Below the pieces are notes generated by a model. That model ran no database searches, had not been told where the DNA came from, and saw nothing but the letters and a program-made list of their open reading frames with translations. 64,000 nucleotides of DNA from Sphingomonas sp. GTDB lineage: Bacteria; Pseudomonadota; Alphaproteobacteria; Sphingomonadales; Sphingomonadaceae. Below are positions 56,429-64,000 of the stretch, piece by piece; within the stretch, counting starts at the first letter, position 1; each line of letters begins with the position of its first letter. Location: NCBI RefSeq assembly GCF_026460985.1, contig NZ_JAPKNM010000001.1, forward strand, positions 243,190-307,189, written 5' to 3'. The translations under genes were made by a program, and so were the position numbers.

Positions 56429-57084
56429 TGGACCTGGCAGACGCAACGCTCGACGAACTGCGTGAGGCGCTCGCGCCGGCGATCGCTGCCAACGCCGCGT
56501 TCGACGGCTGGAACGCGGCGGCGCTCGATGCCGCGGCGAACGGCCTGGGCGTCGATCATGACGTCGCCCGGCTCGCTTTCTCGGACGGCGCGGTCGCGAT
56601 GATCGATGCTTGGTTCGCGAGCATCGACCGGGCGATGGCGGCGCGCTTCACGCCCGAGGCGCTCGCCGCGATGAAGATCCGCGCGCGGATCACCGCCCTG
56701 GTCGAGGCGCGGCTCGAGACATTGGCCGCCAATCGCGAGGCGCTGCGCCGCGCCGCCGCGGTGCTCGCCATGCCGCAGAACGCGGCGCGCGCAGCGCGGC
56801 TCGGCTGGCGCGCGGCCGACGCGATGTGGCGGCTCGCCGGCGACACCGCGACCGACTACAACCATTATACCAAGCGCGCATTGCTCGGCTCGATCTACGC
56901 CGCGACGATCGCGGTCTTCCTCCAGGACGACAGCGAAGGCCATGCCGATACGCGCGCATTCCTCGGCCGGCGGATCGAGGGCATCATGAAGTTCGAGAAG
57001 GCCAAGGCCGGCTTCCTCGCGCGCACCTCGCACCGGCCCAGCCTGTCGCGCTTCGTCGGGCGGCTGCGCTACCCGGTGGTCTGA
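56425..57084 (+). CDS. COQ9 family protein
   Basis: A 219-residue member of the COQ9 family, which in mitochondria presents ubiquinone precursors to the COQ7 hydroxylase. Visible landmarks are ALDAAANGLGVDHDVARLAFSDGAVAMIDAWF, the alpha-helical KIRARITALVEARLETL, and GDTATDYNHYTKRALLGSIYAATIAVFLQD, a conserved COQ9 segment. In alphaproteobacteria it is thought to help ubiquinone synthesis in a similar way. Coupled to the EamA gene upstream (ATGA); feoA follows 44 bp later. Confidence 0.92.
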   Translation: MMDLADATLDELREALAPAIAANAAFDGWNAAALDAAANGLGVDHDVARLAFSDGAVAMIDAWFASIDRAMAARFTPEALAAMKIRARITALVEARLETLAANREALRRAAAVLAMPQNAARAARLGWRAADAMWRLAGDTATDYNHYTKRALLGSIYAATIAVFLQDDSEGHADTRAFLGRRIEGIMKFEKAKAGFLARTSHRPSLSRFVGRLRYPVV

Positions 57085-57123
57085 CGTTCCGCATTCCCCC
57101 TACTAGCGCATTCGGCAGGTTAT

Positions 57124-57138
57124 TGATAATGACTCGCA
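57124..57138. promoter_or_regulatory. Fur-box-like site overlapping the feoA start
   Basis: TGATAAT-G-ACTCGCA has a perfect left half of the 7-1-7 Fur consensus and a partial right half. The right half (ACTCGCA) is the same as in the sites upstream of sucC and the cyclophilin gene. It covers the first possible feoA ATG at 57129, so if it is a real operator the next ATG at 57141 may be the start. Confidence 0.5.
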
Positions 57139-57422
57139 GCATGAACGTCGCCGCTGCGATTCCCCAGCCCGTCCGGCTCGCCCAATTGCCTCGCCTCGCG
57201 CCTGGAACGGTGGCGGCGGTGGATTGGCATGCGCTTTCCGAACCCGAGGGCCGGCGCCTGCGCGAGCTCGGGCTCGACGAAGGCGTCGAGGTCGAGATGC
57301 TCCATCGCTCGAGCTTGCTGGGCGGCGGGCCCGTGGCCTGCCGGATCGGCCGGATGACGGTGGCGCTGCGCCGCCACGTCGCCGCCGCGATTCACGTGCT
57401 CCCGAACGCCGCCGGCCGATGA
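57129..57422 (+). CDS. feoA: Ferrous iron transport protein FeoA
   Basis: FeoA is a small SH3-like partner of the FeoB ferrous iron transporter. The 97-residue product has LAQLPRLAPGTVAAVDWHALSEPEGRRLRELGLDEGVEVEML followed by GGPVACRIGRMTVALRRHVAAAIHV, the usual FeoA pattern. The N-terminal 14 residues are longer than usual and a Fur-like box covers the ATG at 57129, so the ATG at 57141 (MNVAAAIPQ) may be the real start. The stop overlaps feoB by 4 bp. No feoC is seen. Confidence 0.9.
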   Translation: MTRSMNVAAAIPQPVRLAQLPRLAPGTVAAVDWHALSEPEGRRLRELGLDEGVEVEMLHRSSLLGGGPVACRIGRMTVALRRHVAAAIHVLPNAAGR

Positions 57423-59269
57423 ACCAGGCACCGCTGGTTGCGCTGGTCGGCAACCCCAATGCCGGCAAGAGCGCCCTGTTCAACGCGCTGACCGGCGCGC
57501 GGCAGAAGGTCGGCAATTATCCCGGCGTCACCGTCGAGCGGCATGCCGGGCGCATGGCGCTCCCCGACGGCCGCCCGGTCGAACTGCTCGACCTGCCCGG
57601 CGCCTACAGCCTCGATCCCTCCTCGCCCGACGAGCAGGTGACGCGCGACGTGCTCGTCGGCCGCCAGACGGGCGAGCGGCTGCCCGATGCGATCATCACC
57701 GTGATCGACGCGTCGAACCTCGACAACCATCTCCGCTTCACGCTCCAGCTGATCGCGCTCGGGCTGCCGATCGTCGTCGCGCTCAACATGATCGATCTCG
57801 CCGAGCGCGACGGGCTGGTGCTCGACGCCGAGGCGCTCGAGCGCGAGCTCGGCGTGCCGGTGGTGCCGACGGTGGCGGTGCGCAAGCGCGGGCTCGATGC
57901 GCTCAAGGAGCGGCTCGCCGAGGTGGTCCGCACGGTCCATGCGGTGCGCCCTGGGGCTGGCGTCCCGCACGACATCGTCGTCCTCCAACGCCGGGCGCGG
58001 CAAATCGCCACCGCGGTCACCGTATCGGAGACCGCGGCGCGGCGCTGGGCGCACCGGCTCGACGCCGTGGCGCTGCACTCCGTCGCCGGGCCGATCCTGC
58101 TGCTCGGGCTGATGTTCGTGATGTTCCAGGCGGTGTTCGCCTGGTCCGAGGCGCCGATCGGCTGGATCGAAGGCGGCATGGCGATGCTCGCCGACGGCGT
58201 GAACGCCGTGCTGCCCGAGGGGCCGCTCCGATCGCTGCTCGTCGACGGCGTGATCGCGGGCGTGGGCGCGGTGGTCGTCTTCCTGCCGCAGATCCTGATC
58301 CTGTTCGCCTTCATCCTCGTGCTCGAGGCCTCGGGCTATATGGTGCGCGCGGCGTTCCTGATGGACCGGCTGATGGCGGTGGCGGGGCTTTCGGGCCGCG
58401 CCTTCATTCCCCTGCTCTCGTCCTTCGCCTGCGCGGTGCCCGGCATCATGGCGACGCGCACCATCTCCGACGAGAAGGACCGGCTGACCACGATCCTGAT
58501 CGCCCCCTTGATGACCTGCTCGGCGCGCTGGCCGGTCTACACCATGGTGATCGGCGCCTTCATCCCGAACAGCCAGGTCGCGCCGTTCGTCGGGCTGCAG
58601 GGGCTGGTCGCGTTCGGGTTGCTGATCGTCGGCATCCTTGGCGCCTTCGCCGCCGCGCTGGTGCTGCGCCGGACGGTGACGCGCGGCGCCACGTCGGGCT
58701 TCATGATGGAGATGCCCAAATATCAATGGCCCGTGCTGCGGGATCTCGGCATCGGCCTGCTCCAGCGCGCGGAAGTGTTCCTCAAGCGCGCCGGCACCTT
58801 CATCCTGCTCACCACGATCGTGCTCTGGGCGCTGCTGAGCTTCCCCAAGGCGCCGCCGGGGCAGAGCCAGGTCGACCATTCGATCGCCGGGCGGATCGGC
58901 AGCGCGATCGAGGTCGTGGTGGCGCCGATCGGGTTCAACCGCGACATCTCGCTGGCGCTGCTGCCCGCGATGGCGGCGCGCGAAGTCGCGGTGGCGGCGA
59001 TCGGCACCGTCTATGCGATCGACGATCCCGAAGGCGACGCCGGCGGCGCGGCGATCCGCGCGAAGCTCCAGGCGCGCTGGACACTGCCCACCGCTCTGGC
59101 CTTCCTGATGTGGTTCGTCTTCGCGCCGCAATGCATCTCGACGATCGCAGTCACGCGGCGCGAGACCAATGGGTGGAAATGGCCCGCCTTCATGATCGGC
59201 TATCTGTTCGCGCTCGCTTATGTCGCGGCGGGGATAACCTATTGGAGCGCGGTCGCGCTGGGACTCTAG
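57419..59269 (+). CDS. feoB: Ferrous iron transporter FeoB
   Basis: FeoB moves Fe2+ across the inner membrane and carries a cytoplasmic GTPase. The 616-residue protein has G1 GNPNAGKS (11-18), G2 with NYPGVTVE, G3 DLPGAYSLDP, and G4 NMID. It continues with a helical linker and eight or so membrane helices, including the gate regions FACAVPGIMATRTI with its conserved cysteine and LPAMAAREVAVAAIGTVYAI. The start overlaps the feoA stop, and the stop codon TAG overlaps the stop of the convergent DUF4169 gene. Confidence 0.97.
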   Translation: MNQAPLVALVGNPNAGKSALFNALTGARQKVGNYPGVTVERHAGRMALPDGRPVELLDLPGAYSLDPSSPDEQVTRDVLVGRQTGERLPDAIITVIDASNLDNHLRFTLQLIALGLPIVVALNMIDLAERDGLVLDAEALERELGVPVVPTVAVRKRGLDALKERLAEVVRTVHAVRPGAGVPHDIVVLQRRARQIATAVTVSETAARRWAHRLDAVALHSVAGPILLLGLMFVMFQAVFAWSEAPIGWIEGGMAMLADGVNAVLPEGPLRSLLVDGVIAGVGAVVVFLPQILILFAFILVLEASGYMVRAAFLMDRLMAVAGLSGRAFIPLLSSFACAVPGIMATRTISDEKDRLTTILIAPLMTCSARWPVYTMVIGAFIPNSQVAPFVGLQGLVAFGLLIVGILGAFAAALVLRRTVTRGATSGFMMEMPKYQWPVLRDLGIGLLQRAEVFLKRAGTFILLTTIVLWALLSFPKAPPGQSQVDHSIAGRIGSAIEVVVAPIGFNRDISLALLPAMAAREVAVAAIGTVYAIDDPEGDAGGAAIRAKLQARWTLPTALAFLMWFVFAPQCISTIAVTRRETNGWKWPAFMIGYLFALAYVAAGITYWSAVALGL

Positions 59270-59439
59270 TCGCGCTTGGCGTCATCGAGCAGCCGCGCCA
59301 GTTTCGTGGTTTCCGCCGCTTCCGCCTGCTTCTGCGCCCTGGTCCGGCCGAAGCGCACGCGGTTTTCGTCGGCGTTCGCAGACTTATCCACGCGAGCCTT
59401 CGCCTTGCGCGCCTTGTTCAGGTTGATGATCTCGGCCAT
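59266..59439 (-). CDS. DUF4169 family small basic protein
   Basis: A 57-residue protein beginning [20 protein letters not shown] and continuing [20 protein letters not shown] to the end DDAKRD. The opening INLNKARKA and RVRFGRTKAQK are the hallmarks of DUF4169, a short alphaproteobacterial family of unknown role, very rich in lysine and arginine and probably helical. It starts at the ATG with 5' base 59439. Its TAG stop shares the palindrome CTAG with the feoB stop. The start is 53 bp from the divergent ssb start. Confidence 0.88.
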   Translation of the reverse strand: MAEIINLNKARKAKARVDKSANADENRVRFGRTRAQKQAEAAETTKLARLLDDAKRD

Positions 59440-59492
59440 CGGGAGTACCCTGTTCGTTCACCTTTCCATATCGATCTCACAGCGGAGTTTCC

Positions 59493-60041
59493 ATGGCCGG
59501 CAGCGTCAACAAGGTCATTCTGGTCGGCAATCTCGGGCGCGACCCCGAATCGCGGTCGTTCCAGAACGGCGGCAAGGTGGTCGAGCTGCGCATCGCCACG
59601 TCGGAAAGCTGGAAGGACCGCAATTCGGGCGAGCGCAAGGAAAAGACCGAGTGGCACACGGTCAAGGTCTTCAACGAAGGCCTCGCCAACGTTGCCGAGA
59701 AGTATCTGCGCAAGGGCAGCAAGGTCTATATCGAAGGCGCGCTGACCACCCGGAAGTGGCAGGACCAGCAGGGCAATGACCGCTATTCGACCGAGATCGT
59801 GCTCCAGGGCTTCAACTCGGTGCTGACCATGCTCGACGGCGCGCCCGGCCAGGGCGGCGGCGCGGGCCGCAGCAGCGGTGGTGGCGGCGACGACTGGGGC
59901 GCCGGCGGTGGCGACGAATTCTCGGGCCAGTCCTCGAGCCGCGGCGGCGGCGGCAATTTCAACGGCGGCGGCCAGAAGAGCGGCGGCGGCAATTTCGGCG
60001 GCGGCTTCCCGGACGATCTCGACGACGACGTGCCGTTCTGA
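59493..60041 (+). CDS. ssb: Single-stranded DNA-binding protein
   Basis: SSB coats single-stranded DNA in replication, recombination and repair. The 182-residue protein has the OB fold ([21 protein letters not shown], then [51 protein letters not shown]), a long glycine- and serine-rich linker from about residue 122, and the acidic tip DLDDDVPF that recruits partner proteins. A LexA-like pair with one mismatch lies 30 bp upstream. A lipoprotein gene overlaps its stop. Confidence 0.96.
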   Translation: MAGSVNKVILVGNLGRDPESRSFQNGGKVVELRIATSESWKDRNSGERKEKTEWHTVKVFNEGLANVAEKYLRKGSKVYIEGALTTRKWQDQQGNDRYSTEIVLQGFNSVLTMLDGAPGQGGGAGRSSGGGGDDWGAGGGDEFSGQSSSRGGGGNFNGGGQKSGGGNFGGGFPDDLDDDVPF

Positions 60042-60499
60042 GCAACCCGCGCCACCGGATCCTGATCGCGGTACCGCTGCTGCTGCTGGTCGCGGCATGC
60101 GACGGCGTTTCCTCGGACACGACAGGCGATCCCGTCGCCCGCAACGTGGCCGCGGCCGCGGCGGAGGGAACGCCCGCGGCGGTCACCGTGGCGGGCGATT
60201 GCGCGAACAAGCCCGATTTCGTGCCCGTCTACCGGGACGCGCAGGTCACCAGCTGCGTGTCGAGCGCCGACGGGCTGCCGCGCCATGTCAGAGGGACGAT
60301 CGTCTACCTGGCCAGGGCGCGGCCGGCCGAGGTGCTCGGCTGGTCGCGCGCCCAGGCCAATGCCTCTGGCCTCGGCCAGCGGCTGTCGACGGCGACCATG
60401 TATTCGGCCGGCGAGGAATCGAAGCGCAGCCTGATGATCGTCGTCGAGCCGATGAACGGCGGCACGCGCGCCACCGTCAATTGGGGCCGCGGCATCTAG
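60038..60499 (+). CDS. Predicted lipoprotein, function unknown, CTG start proposed
   Basis: An open frame of 153 codons. A lipoprotein signal ([17 protein letters not shown], lipobox cysteine near residue 21) is visible only if translation starts at the CTG at 60038, which overlaps the ssb stop (CTGA). The first conventional start, a GTG at 60146, would cut away the signal. The mature part ([26 protein letters not shown], then [21 protein letters not shown], ending ATVNWGRGI) has two cysteines that may pair. Function is unknown. The stop shares CTAG with the pirin gene. Confidence 0.65.
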   Translation: MSNPRHRILIAVPLLLLVAACDGVSSDTTGDPVARNVAAAAAEGTPAAVTVAGDCANKPDFVPVYRDAQVTSCVSSADGLPRHVRGTIVYLARARPAEVLGWSRAQANASGLGQRLSTATMYSAGEESKRSLMIVVEPMNGGTRATVNWGRGI

Positions 60500-61356
60500 C
60501 CCTGGACGATCTCGGCGACGCCGAACCTGCCCGCCTGGTAATCGGCATAGGCCTGGCGGATCTCCTCCATGCTGTTCATCACGAAGGGGCCATGCGCCAC
60601 TACGGCCTCGTCGATCGGATCGGCATGGCCGAACAGGAAGAGCGCGGGCTCGGAAGCGGTGATCGTCACGCTGTCGCCCGCGCCGAGCTGGGCGAGGTGG
60701 AATTGCGGGACCTGCCGTCCCGCTACTTCGATGCTCCCGCGCGCCGCGTAGAGGAAGACGTCTCGGCCGTTCAGCCCGTCGAAGGTGACCGCGGCGCCTG
60801 GTTGCGCCTCGACCCAGCTCAGGAACACCCCCGTGAGCGACTCGATCGGGCCCGCATGGCCCTGCCATTCGCCCGAGATCAGGTGCACCGTCGCGTCGTC
60901 GTCGGCGATCGCCGGAATCCCCTCCGCCTGCAGCCCGACATAACGCGGCGCCGTCATCTTGAGCCGCGCGGGCAGGTTGAGCCAGAGCTGGAGGATCTCC
61001 ATGCGCCCGCCCTCGCGCTTGAAGGCGGCCGGCGAGACCTCGGCATGGACGATCCCGCGCCCCGCGGTCATCCACTGCACGCCGCCCGCGCGGATCACGC
61101 TCTCATGCCCCGCGGAATCGGTATGCGCGAGCTCGCCGTCGAGGATGAAGGTCATCGTCTCGAAGCCGCGATGCGGATGCGGGCCGAAGGGCAGGCCGCG
61201 ATTGTCCGGGCCATAGGTCTGCGGCCCGTGATGGTTGAGGAACAGGAAGGCGCCGACATGGTCGACGCCGGGCCCGGGCAACGGACGGCGCGTGACCAAA
61301 TCGCCGATATCGTCGCGATATGCCGGATGGACCGACAGGATCGTGCGCCCGGTCAC
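60496..61356 (-). CDS. Pirin family protein
   Basis: A 286-residue bicupin of the pirin family; bacterial members include quercetin dioxygenases and regulators. The metal-binding motif is GPHPHRGFETMTFILDGELAHTDSAGH with His, His, His and Glu ligands around residues 55-80, then GGVQWMTAGRGIVHAEVSP and a second cupin domain. The start is a GTG at 61356 that overlaps the metW stop (GTGA). It is the last gene of the leftward metX-GNAT-metW-pirin series. Activity is not known. Confidence 0.93.
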   Translation of the reverse strand: MTGRTILSVHPAYRDDIGDLVTRRPLPGPGVDHVGAFLFLNHHGPQTYGPDNRGLPFGPHPHRGFETMTFILDGELAHTDSAGHESVIRAGGVQWMTAGRGIVHAEVSPAAFKREGGRMEILQLWLNLPARLKMTAPRYVGLQAEGIPAIADDDATVHLISGEWQGHAGPIESLTGVFLSWVEAQPGAAVTFDGLNGRDVFLYAARGSIEVAGRQVPQFHLAQLGAGDSVTITASEPALFLFGHADPIDEAVVAHGPFVMNSMEEIRQAYADYQAGRFGVAEIVQG

Positions 61357-61946
61357 CGGTCCTTCCTCAGCAGGAACACGGCGTGCTCGGCGAACAGGTT
61401 CGCGAAGGCCGAGCCAGTGCGCTGGTCGCCCGAGAGGAACCAGCATTCCTCGACAATGATGCCCCGCGCCTTCACCAGCGCCCGGAAATCGTCGACCGTC
61501 ACATGATGGATGTTGGGCGTGGCGTACCAGGCGATCGGCAGCAGCCGCGTCACCGGCATCCGCCCGCCGAACAGCAAAGACGCACGCACCCGCCAATGCG
61601 CGAAATTGGGGAAGGAGACGAAGGCGCGGCGGCCGATGCGCAGCAGCTCGTCGAGCACCCGGTCGGGCCGCCGCGTCGTCTGCAGCGTCTGGCTGAGGAT
61701 CGCATAGTCGAAGCTCGCATCGGGATAGTCGGCGAGATCGCTGTCGGCATCGCCCTGCACCACCGACAGCCCCTTCGCCATCGCCGCGGCGACGTCGGCC
61801 GGATCGAGTTCGAGCCCGCGCGCGTCGCAGCCCCGCTGGTCGCGCAAGGCCGCCATCAGCGCGCCGTCACCGCAGCCGACGTCGAGCACGCGCGTCACCG
61901 GCTGGACGTTGGCGGCGATGATCGCGAGGTCGGGACGCAGGCTCAT
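61353..61946 (-). CDS. metW: Methionine biosynthesis protein MetW
   Basis: MetW is a methyltransferase-fold protein that works with MetX in methionine synthesis. The 197-residue product has the SAM-binding motif RVLDVGCGDGALMAALRD (about 19-36), RGLELDPADVAAAMAKGLSVVQGDADSDLADYPDASFDYAILSQTLQ, and VSFPNFAHWRVRASLLFGGRMPVT, then YATPNIHHVTVDDF, all typical. The ATG at 61946 lies inside the stop region of the GNAT gene. Its own end overlaps the pirin start. Confidence 0.96.
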   Translation of the reverse strand: MSLRPDLAIIAANVQPVTRVLDVGCGDGALMAALRDQRGCDARGLELDPADVAAAMAKGLSVVQGDADSDLADYPDASFDYAILSQTLQTTRRPDRVLDELLRIGRRAFVSFPNFAHWRVRASLLFGGRMPVTRLLPIAWYATPNIHHVTVDDFRALVKARGIIVEECWFLSGDQRTGSAFANLFAEHAVFLLRKDR

Positions 61947-62362
61947 CGTGTGTAGATATCCGGAATGTCGCGCACCATCAGCCGGTCGGGATGCGGATAG
62001 GGCTCCCAGCCGAGCTTGGCGTAGAGCGGCTGCATGTCGCGAGTGAACAGGGCCCAGCGGCGGAGGCCCTGGAGCTCGGGATGCGCGTCGAGCGCCGCGA
62101 GCATCGCGCGGGCGACACCCCGGCCGCGATGGTCCTCGAGCACGAACACGTCGGCGAGATAGGCGAAGGTCGCGCGATCGGTGATCAGCCGGGCGAAGCC
62201 GATCTGCGCATCGCCCTGGAACGCGCCGACGCAGAAGCTGTTGGCGACCGACTTCTCCACGGTCGCACGCGGAATGCCCTCGGCCCAATAAGAGCGCGAC
62301 AGATAGCCGTGGATCACGTCGATCTGCTGCTCGGCGGAATCGAAGGAGAGGCGGATGCTCAC
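61943..62362 (-). CDS. GNAT family N-acetyltransferase
   Basis: A 139-residue GNAT-fold acetyltransferase with the acetyl-CoA-binding segment [23 protein letters not shown] (residues about 68-90), containing the R-G-x-G-x-A pattern, and a C-terminal [21 protein letters not shown]. The substrate is unknown. The start is a GTG at 62362 that overlaps the metX stop (GTGA), and its end overlaps metW, so it is embedded in the methionine cluster. A direct role in methionine synthesis is not implied. Confidence 0.9.
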   Translation of the reverse strand: MSIRLSFDSAEQQIDVIHGYLSRSYWAEGIPRATVEKSVANSFCVGAFQGDAQIGFARLITDRATFAYLADVFVLEDHRGRGVARAMLAALDAHPELQGLRRWALFTRDMQPLYAKLGWEPYPHPDRLMVRDIPDIYTR

Positions 62363-63480
62363 CGGCTTTCTCCCGCGCCGAGGAAGCCGGCGATCACGCG
62401 GTCGAGCTCGGGGCTCTCGAGCAGGAAGGCGTCGTGGCCGAAGGGCGAGGAGAGCTCGACGAAGCTCACCGGCGCGCCCGCGGCGTTGAGCGCATGGACG
62501 ATCGTCCGCGATTCGCTCGTCGGGTAGAGCCAGTCGGTGTCGAAGCTCACCAGGCAGAAGCGCGTGTCGCCGGTGAAGGCGTTGGCGAGTGTGCCCCCAT
62601 GCTCCTCGGCGAGGTCGAAATAATCGAGCGCACGGGTGATGTAGAGGTACGAATTGGCGTCGAACCGGTCGACGAAGCTCAGCCCCTGGTGGCGGAGATA
62701 GCTCTCGACCTGGAAATCGGCGTCGAAGCCGAAGGTCTTGGCGTCACGGCTCTGGAGCTTGCGGCCGAACTTGGCGGTGAGCCCGGCCTCGGACAGATAG
62801 GTGATGTGCGCCGCCATCCGCGCCACGGCGAGGCCCGAGGCGGGGGGATCATTGTCTTCGTAATAGTCGCCGCCGCGCCAGCGATGATCGGCCATGATCG
62901 CCTGGCGGCCGACTTCGTGGAAGGCGATGTTCTGCGCCGAATGCCGCGCGGCGCTGGCGATGACGACGGCCGACGCCACCCGCTCGGGAAAGGTCGCCGC
63001 CCAGCTCAGCGCCTGCATGCCGCCCATCGATCCGCCGACGACGGCGAAGAGCTTCTCGATGCCGAGATGGTCGAGCAGCATCGCCTGCGCGCGGACCATG
63101 TCGCGGATGGTGATCACCGGGAAGCCCATCGCCCAGGGCTTGCCGGTGGCGGGGTTGACGCTCGCCGGCCCCGACGAGCCGAGGCAGGAGCCGAGCACGT
63201 TGGCGCAGATCACGAGATAGCGGTCGGTATCGATCGGCTTGCCCGGCCCCACCATCCGCGCCCACCAGCCGGGCTTGCCGGTCACCGGATGCGCCGAGGC
63301 GACATGATGGTCGCCGGTCAGCGCGTGGCAGACCAGGATCGCGTTGCCGCCGTCGGGCGCGAGATCGCCATAGGTCTCGTAGGCGATGTCGACCGGCGAC
63401 AGCAGCACGCCGCCGTCGAGCCTGAGCGGCCCGGGGAGCGTCGCGGTGCGGCTCAGGCCGAAGCGGGCATCGTCAAGCAT
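62359..63480 (-). CDS. metX: Homoserine O-acyltransferase MetX
   Basis: MetX acylates homoserine at the start of methionine synthesis; alpha/beta-hydrolase members use acetyl-CoA or succinyl-CoA. The 373-residue protein has the nucleophile serine in [14 protein letters not shown], the oxyanion segment [12 protein letters not shown], the acid in [13 protein letters not shown] and the histidine in [40 protein letters not shown] is also characteristic. The gene heads the leftward metX-GNAT-metW-pirin set. I could not recognise a SAM or SAH riboswitch in its leader. Confidence 0.95.
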   Translation of the reverse strand: MLDDARFGLSRTATLPGPLRLDGGVLLSPVDIAYETYGDLAPDGGNAILVCHALTGDHHVASAHPVTGKPGWWARMVGPGKPIDTDRYLVICANVLGSCLGSSGPASVNPATGKPWAMGFPVITIRDMVRAQAMLLDHLGIEKLFAVVGGSMGGMQALSWAATFPERVASAVVIASAARHSAQNIAFHEVGRQAIMADHRWRGGDYYEDNDPPASGLAVARMAAHITYLSEAGLTAKFGRKLQSRDAKTFGFDADFQVESYLRHQGLSFVDRFDANSYLYITRALDYFDLAEEHGGTLANAFTGDTRFCLVSFDTDWLYPTSESRTIVHALNAAGAPVSFVELSSPFGHDAFLLESPELDRVIAGFLGAGESR

Positions 63481-63572
63481 GGGGACCGGTTAGGGGGTGC
63501 GGGGCGGCGAGGCAATGCACTGCGCGGCAGGGAGGACACCGCGTGGCGCGCGCCGTGGAGTCAAGCCGACAA

Positions 63573-63617
63573 CCAACCAAAAGGTTGGCAAGAGCGAATG
63601 CCCAACCTTTTGGTTGG
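63573..63617. repeat. Twin palindromes CCAACC-N4-GGTTGG forming a larger hairpin, upstream of metX
   Basis: CCAACCAAAAGGTTGG (63573-63588) and CCAACCTTTTGGTTGG (63602-63617) are each palindromic at their ends and are perfect reverse complements of each other, with a 13-base loop. The structure lies 93 bp upstream of the metX start codon. It may be a dispersed hairpin element or a structure in the metX leader. Confidence 0.75.
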
Positions 63618-63765
63618 CGTCGAAAAGTGCCGATTTGCGCAGTTCTCGGGCGTTTTCGAAGCAGAGGCGGATGACGAAGTTTACCAGTCCTTCGCGTGCG
63701 CGCGCGAAGCGGTAAACCGGGCGGCGGATTCTCGGTGCGGGAATCGTGTGGCTCGCTCATTTTTC

Positions 63766-63780
63766 GAACGAAAGCAGAAC
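63766..63780. promoter_or_regulatory. Perfect LexA (SOS) box with no clear target gene
   Basis: GAAC (63766-63769), seven bases, then GAAC (63777-63780) is an exact GAAC-N7-GAAC match (GTTC-N7-GTTC on the other strand). On the minus strand it is 5 bp before an ATG at 63760 that opens a 95-codon frame of doubtful coding quality; on the plus strand no gene follows before the window end. Confidence 0.7.
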
Positions 63781-63891
63781 AAATCCTACATTGCGAGTGG
63801 TTATTGGGCGACGGCCGCCGGAGACGCGAAATTCTCCGGCACCCTCGCCTCCAGGTGCTTGGGTTGAATCGCCATTCAGTTTGAAGGCTCC

Positions 63892-64000
63892 CCTCCCTGC
63901 TTGCAGGGAGGGATGATCGGGCCGGCCATGCCCCCGGCATGGCCTGAACAGCGCGGGGCGCTGTTCACCCGATCATGGGTGGGTGCGCGCGTCTGCGCGC
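63892..64000. repeat. Paired-palindrome repeat, CCCCTCCCT type, cut by the window end
   Basis: CCCTCCCTGCTTGCAGGGAG is followed by GGATGATCGGGCCGGCCATG, GCCCCCGGCATGGCC, GAACAGCGCGGGGCGCTGTTC and GATCATGGGTGGGTGCGCGC. This is the right half of the element at 26288-26532 in opposite orientation, with the same nested hairpins in the same order. The second arm should lie beyond base 64000. Confidence 0.85.

Noticed and set aside
63481..63760. SAM or SAH riboswitch upstream of metX
   Set aside because: Methionine genes of alphaproteobacteria often have one, but I could not match the conserved sequence or pairing of any SAM/SAH class here.
63473..63760. 95-codon minus-strand frame starting just after the LexA box
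   Set aside because: The peptide runs through repeat hairpins, is rich in Arg and Pro, and overlaps the metX start; coding potential looks poor, so it is not listed as a gene.

Overview
The window looks like the chromosome of a Sphingomonas-type alphaproteobacterium (order Sphingomonadales). It is GC-rich, with dense and often translationally coupled genes (stop and start sharing ATGA or GTGA). Lineage markers include class I lysyl-tRNA synthetase, DUF1489/DUF1491/DUF4169 proteins, MmcB, COQ9, a carotenoid hydroxylase, a RibB with a decayed GTP cyclohydrolase II domain, and paired palindromic intergenic repeats of the kind common in sphingomonads. I saw no rRNA, tRNA, CRISPR array, transposase or prophage; this is core chromosome rather than an island.

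Left end (1-9200): rho, hemJ and hemE run leftwards and ppsR-maf-aroE-coaE-dnaQ run rightwards, followed by hpf, ptsN, a PaaI thioesterase and DUF1491. The 3.34-3.66 kb gap between hemE and ppsR carries six DnaA-box-like sites, ten GANTC (CcrM) sites and an AT-rich stretch. The same gene order flanks the replication origin in Caulobacter and Rickettsia, so I call this gap the likely oriC.

Middle (9.3-42 kb): cell-wall hydrolase, mmcB behind a perfect LexA box, an ankyrin protein, SCO/YcgN/YgjP-like genes, PBP1A, msrB, crtZ, sucC-GFA-etfBA, a TSUP permease, nhaA, lysK, a divergent ohr/ohrR pair with palindromic operators, a DinG/XPD-type helicase, the rpmF-plsX-fabH-ihfA-merR operon, a fused pabBC, an aspartate-type aminotransferase, msrA, mgtE and a cyclophilin.

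Right part (41-64 kb): a LysR gene diverges from a CDC48/VAT-type double AAA+ ATPase. The gap between them holds a perfect palindrome and an isolated intrinsic terminator that may end a small RNA or an attenuated leader. Then come an MFS-ABM pair, a second TSUP permease, prs, gltX, tonB, ribD-ribE-ribB-ribH, an Old Yellow Enzyme homologue, EamA-COQ9, feoA-feoB with a Fur-like box, ssb, and metX-GNAT-metW-pirin. A second perfect LexA box lies upstream of metX with no obvious target.

At least eleven paired-palindrome intergenic elements of several sequence families punctuate the window. Related repeat sequence has also entered reading frames: it supplies the N-termini of maf, aroE and nhaA and an internal segment of ribD.
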